Part shown: positions 35,983-36,289 of the stretch, in pieces | Numbering within the stretch: the stretch's first letter is position 1 | Layout: the number at the start of each line of letters is the position of its first letter | Origin: an uncultured Pelagibacteraceae bacterium | Lineage (GTDB): Bacteria > Pseudomonadota > Alphaproteobacteria > Pelagibacterales > Pelagibacteraceae | Length of the DNA stretch: 36,289 bases | Direction of reading: 5' to 3' | NCBI GenBank assembly: GCA_902604245.1 | Contig: CACKXQ010000009.1 | Span: 1-36,289, forward strand | Translations under genes and position numbers: made by a program | Notes under the pieces: generated by a model | Told to the model about the DNA's origin: nothing | Database searches by the model: none | What the model saw: only the letters and a program-made list of their open reading frames with translations

Positions 35983-36289
35983 TGTTTGAGGAGTCAAAAT
36001 ACAATAATAAAATGTCAAAAACTTATGAGGTTTTTCAAAGCGAACTAAGTTCATTAAGAACAGGAAGAGCAAACGCAGGTATGCTAGATATTGTAAAAGT
36101 TGATGTTTATGGTCAAAAAATGCCAATAAATCAATTGGGCAGTATTACAACACCAGAACCTAGAAGTATAAATATACAGGTCTGGGATACAAACAATGTA
36201 GCTCTTATAGACTCTGCAATAAAAAAATCTGAACTAGGTCTTAATCCTCAAATAGATGGACAATTAATTAGATTACCTGTTCCAGACTT
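35982..36289 (+). CDS. frr: Ribosome recycling factor, N-terminal part (cut by window edge)
   Basis: The first 102 codons of RRF, about 55% of the usual 185. The three-helix bundle domain is seen in SELSSLRTGRANAGMLDIV, and the beta domain in QLGSITTPEPRSINIQVWD. RRF works with EF-G to split post-termination ribosomes. It starts at ATG 35982, overlapping the tsf stop by one base, so tsf and frr are translationally linked. pyrH, which usually lies between these genes, is absent. Confidence 0.95.
   Translation, partial: MFEESKYNNKMSKTYEVFQSELSSLRTGRANAGMLDIVKVDVYGQKMPINQLGSITTPEPRSINIQVWDTNNVALIDSAIKKSELGLNPQIDGQLIRLPVPD

Noticed and set aside
1..36289. CRISPR array, insertion sequence, prophage, toxin-antitoxin or defence system
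   Set aside because: I saw no direct-repeat arrays, transposase or integrase motifs, or inverted terminal repeats; all sizeable ORFs have housekeeping or metabolic assignments.

Overview
The window looks like a piece of a streamlined, AT-rich alphaproteobacterial genome, most probably SAR11 (Pelagibacterales). This rests on four things: GC content that looks near 30% by eye, near-zero intergenic space, Lys/Ile/Asn-rich proteins, and alphaproteobacterial gene order (tig-clpP-clpX-lon, a 14-gene nuo operon, proS-lolC/E-lolD-dnaE, then rpsB-tsf). The taxonomic call is inference; there is no rRNA here. I see no mobile element, prophage, CRISPR array or secretion cluster. Nearly everything is core housekeeping.

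Region 1 (1-4410) is a mixed accessory/core stretch. It starts with the tail of a membrane protein, possibly a permease, followed 2 nt later by a zinc-dependent alcohol dehydrogenase-like enzyme. Next come a secreted DUF3047 protein, a YbgC thioesterase, a minus-strand family 5-like uracil-DNA glycosylase, a beta-hydroxyacid dehydrogenase and a minus-strand DUF1289 protein. Two very small minus-strand membrane proteins (45 and 56 codons) fill the gaps that would otherwise look non-coding.

Region 2 (4450-10698) is protein quality control. A sigma70-like promoter drives tRNA-Leu(UAG), and trigger factor starts only 10 nt after the tRNA. clpP, clpX and lon follow, then a tRNA-Val(UAC)/tRNA-Asp(GUC) pair. 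Trigger factor meets nascent chains, while ClpXP and Lon degrade misfolded or regulatory proteins.

Region 3 (10752-24643) is the complete NADH:ubiquinone oxidoreductase operon nuoABCDEFGHIJKLMN. Genes overlap or are separated by 0-4 nt, and no extra ORFs are inserted. It runs without a break into a very short biotin ligase (birA), type III pantothenate kinase (coaX), RNase J, prolyl-tRNA synthetase, a lipoprotein-release permease and ATPase (lolC/E, lolD) and DNA polymerase III alpha (dnaE). Spacing suggests one very long transcription unit from 10.75 to 34.19 kb.

Region 4 (34190-36289) is a translation-factor operon: a structured leader with a possible pseudoknot, then rpsB, tsf and the start of frr. 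The pyrH gene that commonly sits between tsf and frr is absent.

The most interesting items are the rpsB leader RNA, the two small membrane ORFs, the tRNA-to-tig junction, the minimal BirA, the degenerate PHP site of DnaE and the missing pyrH. I found no convincing new multi-gene system.
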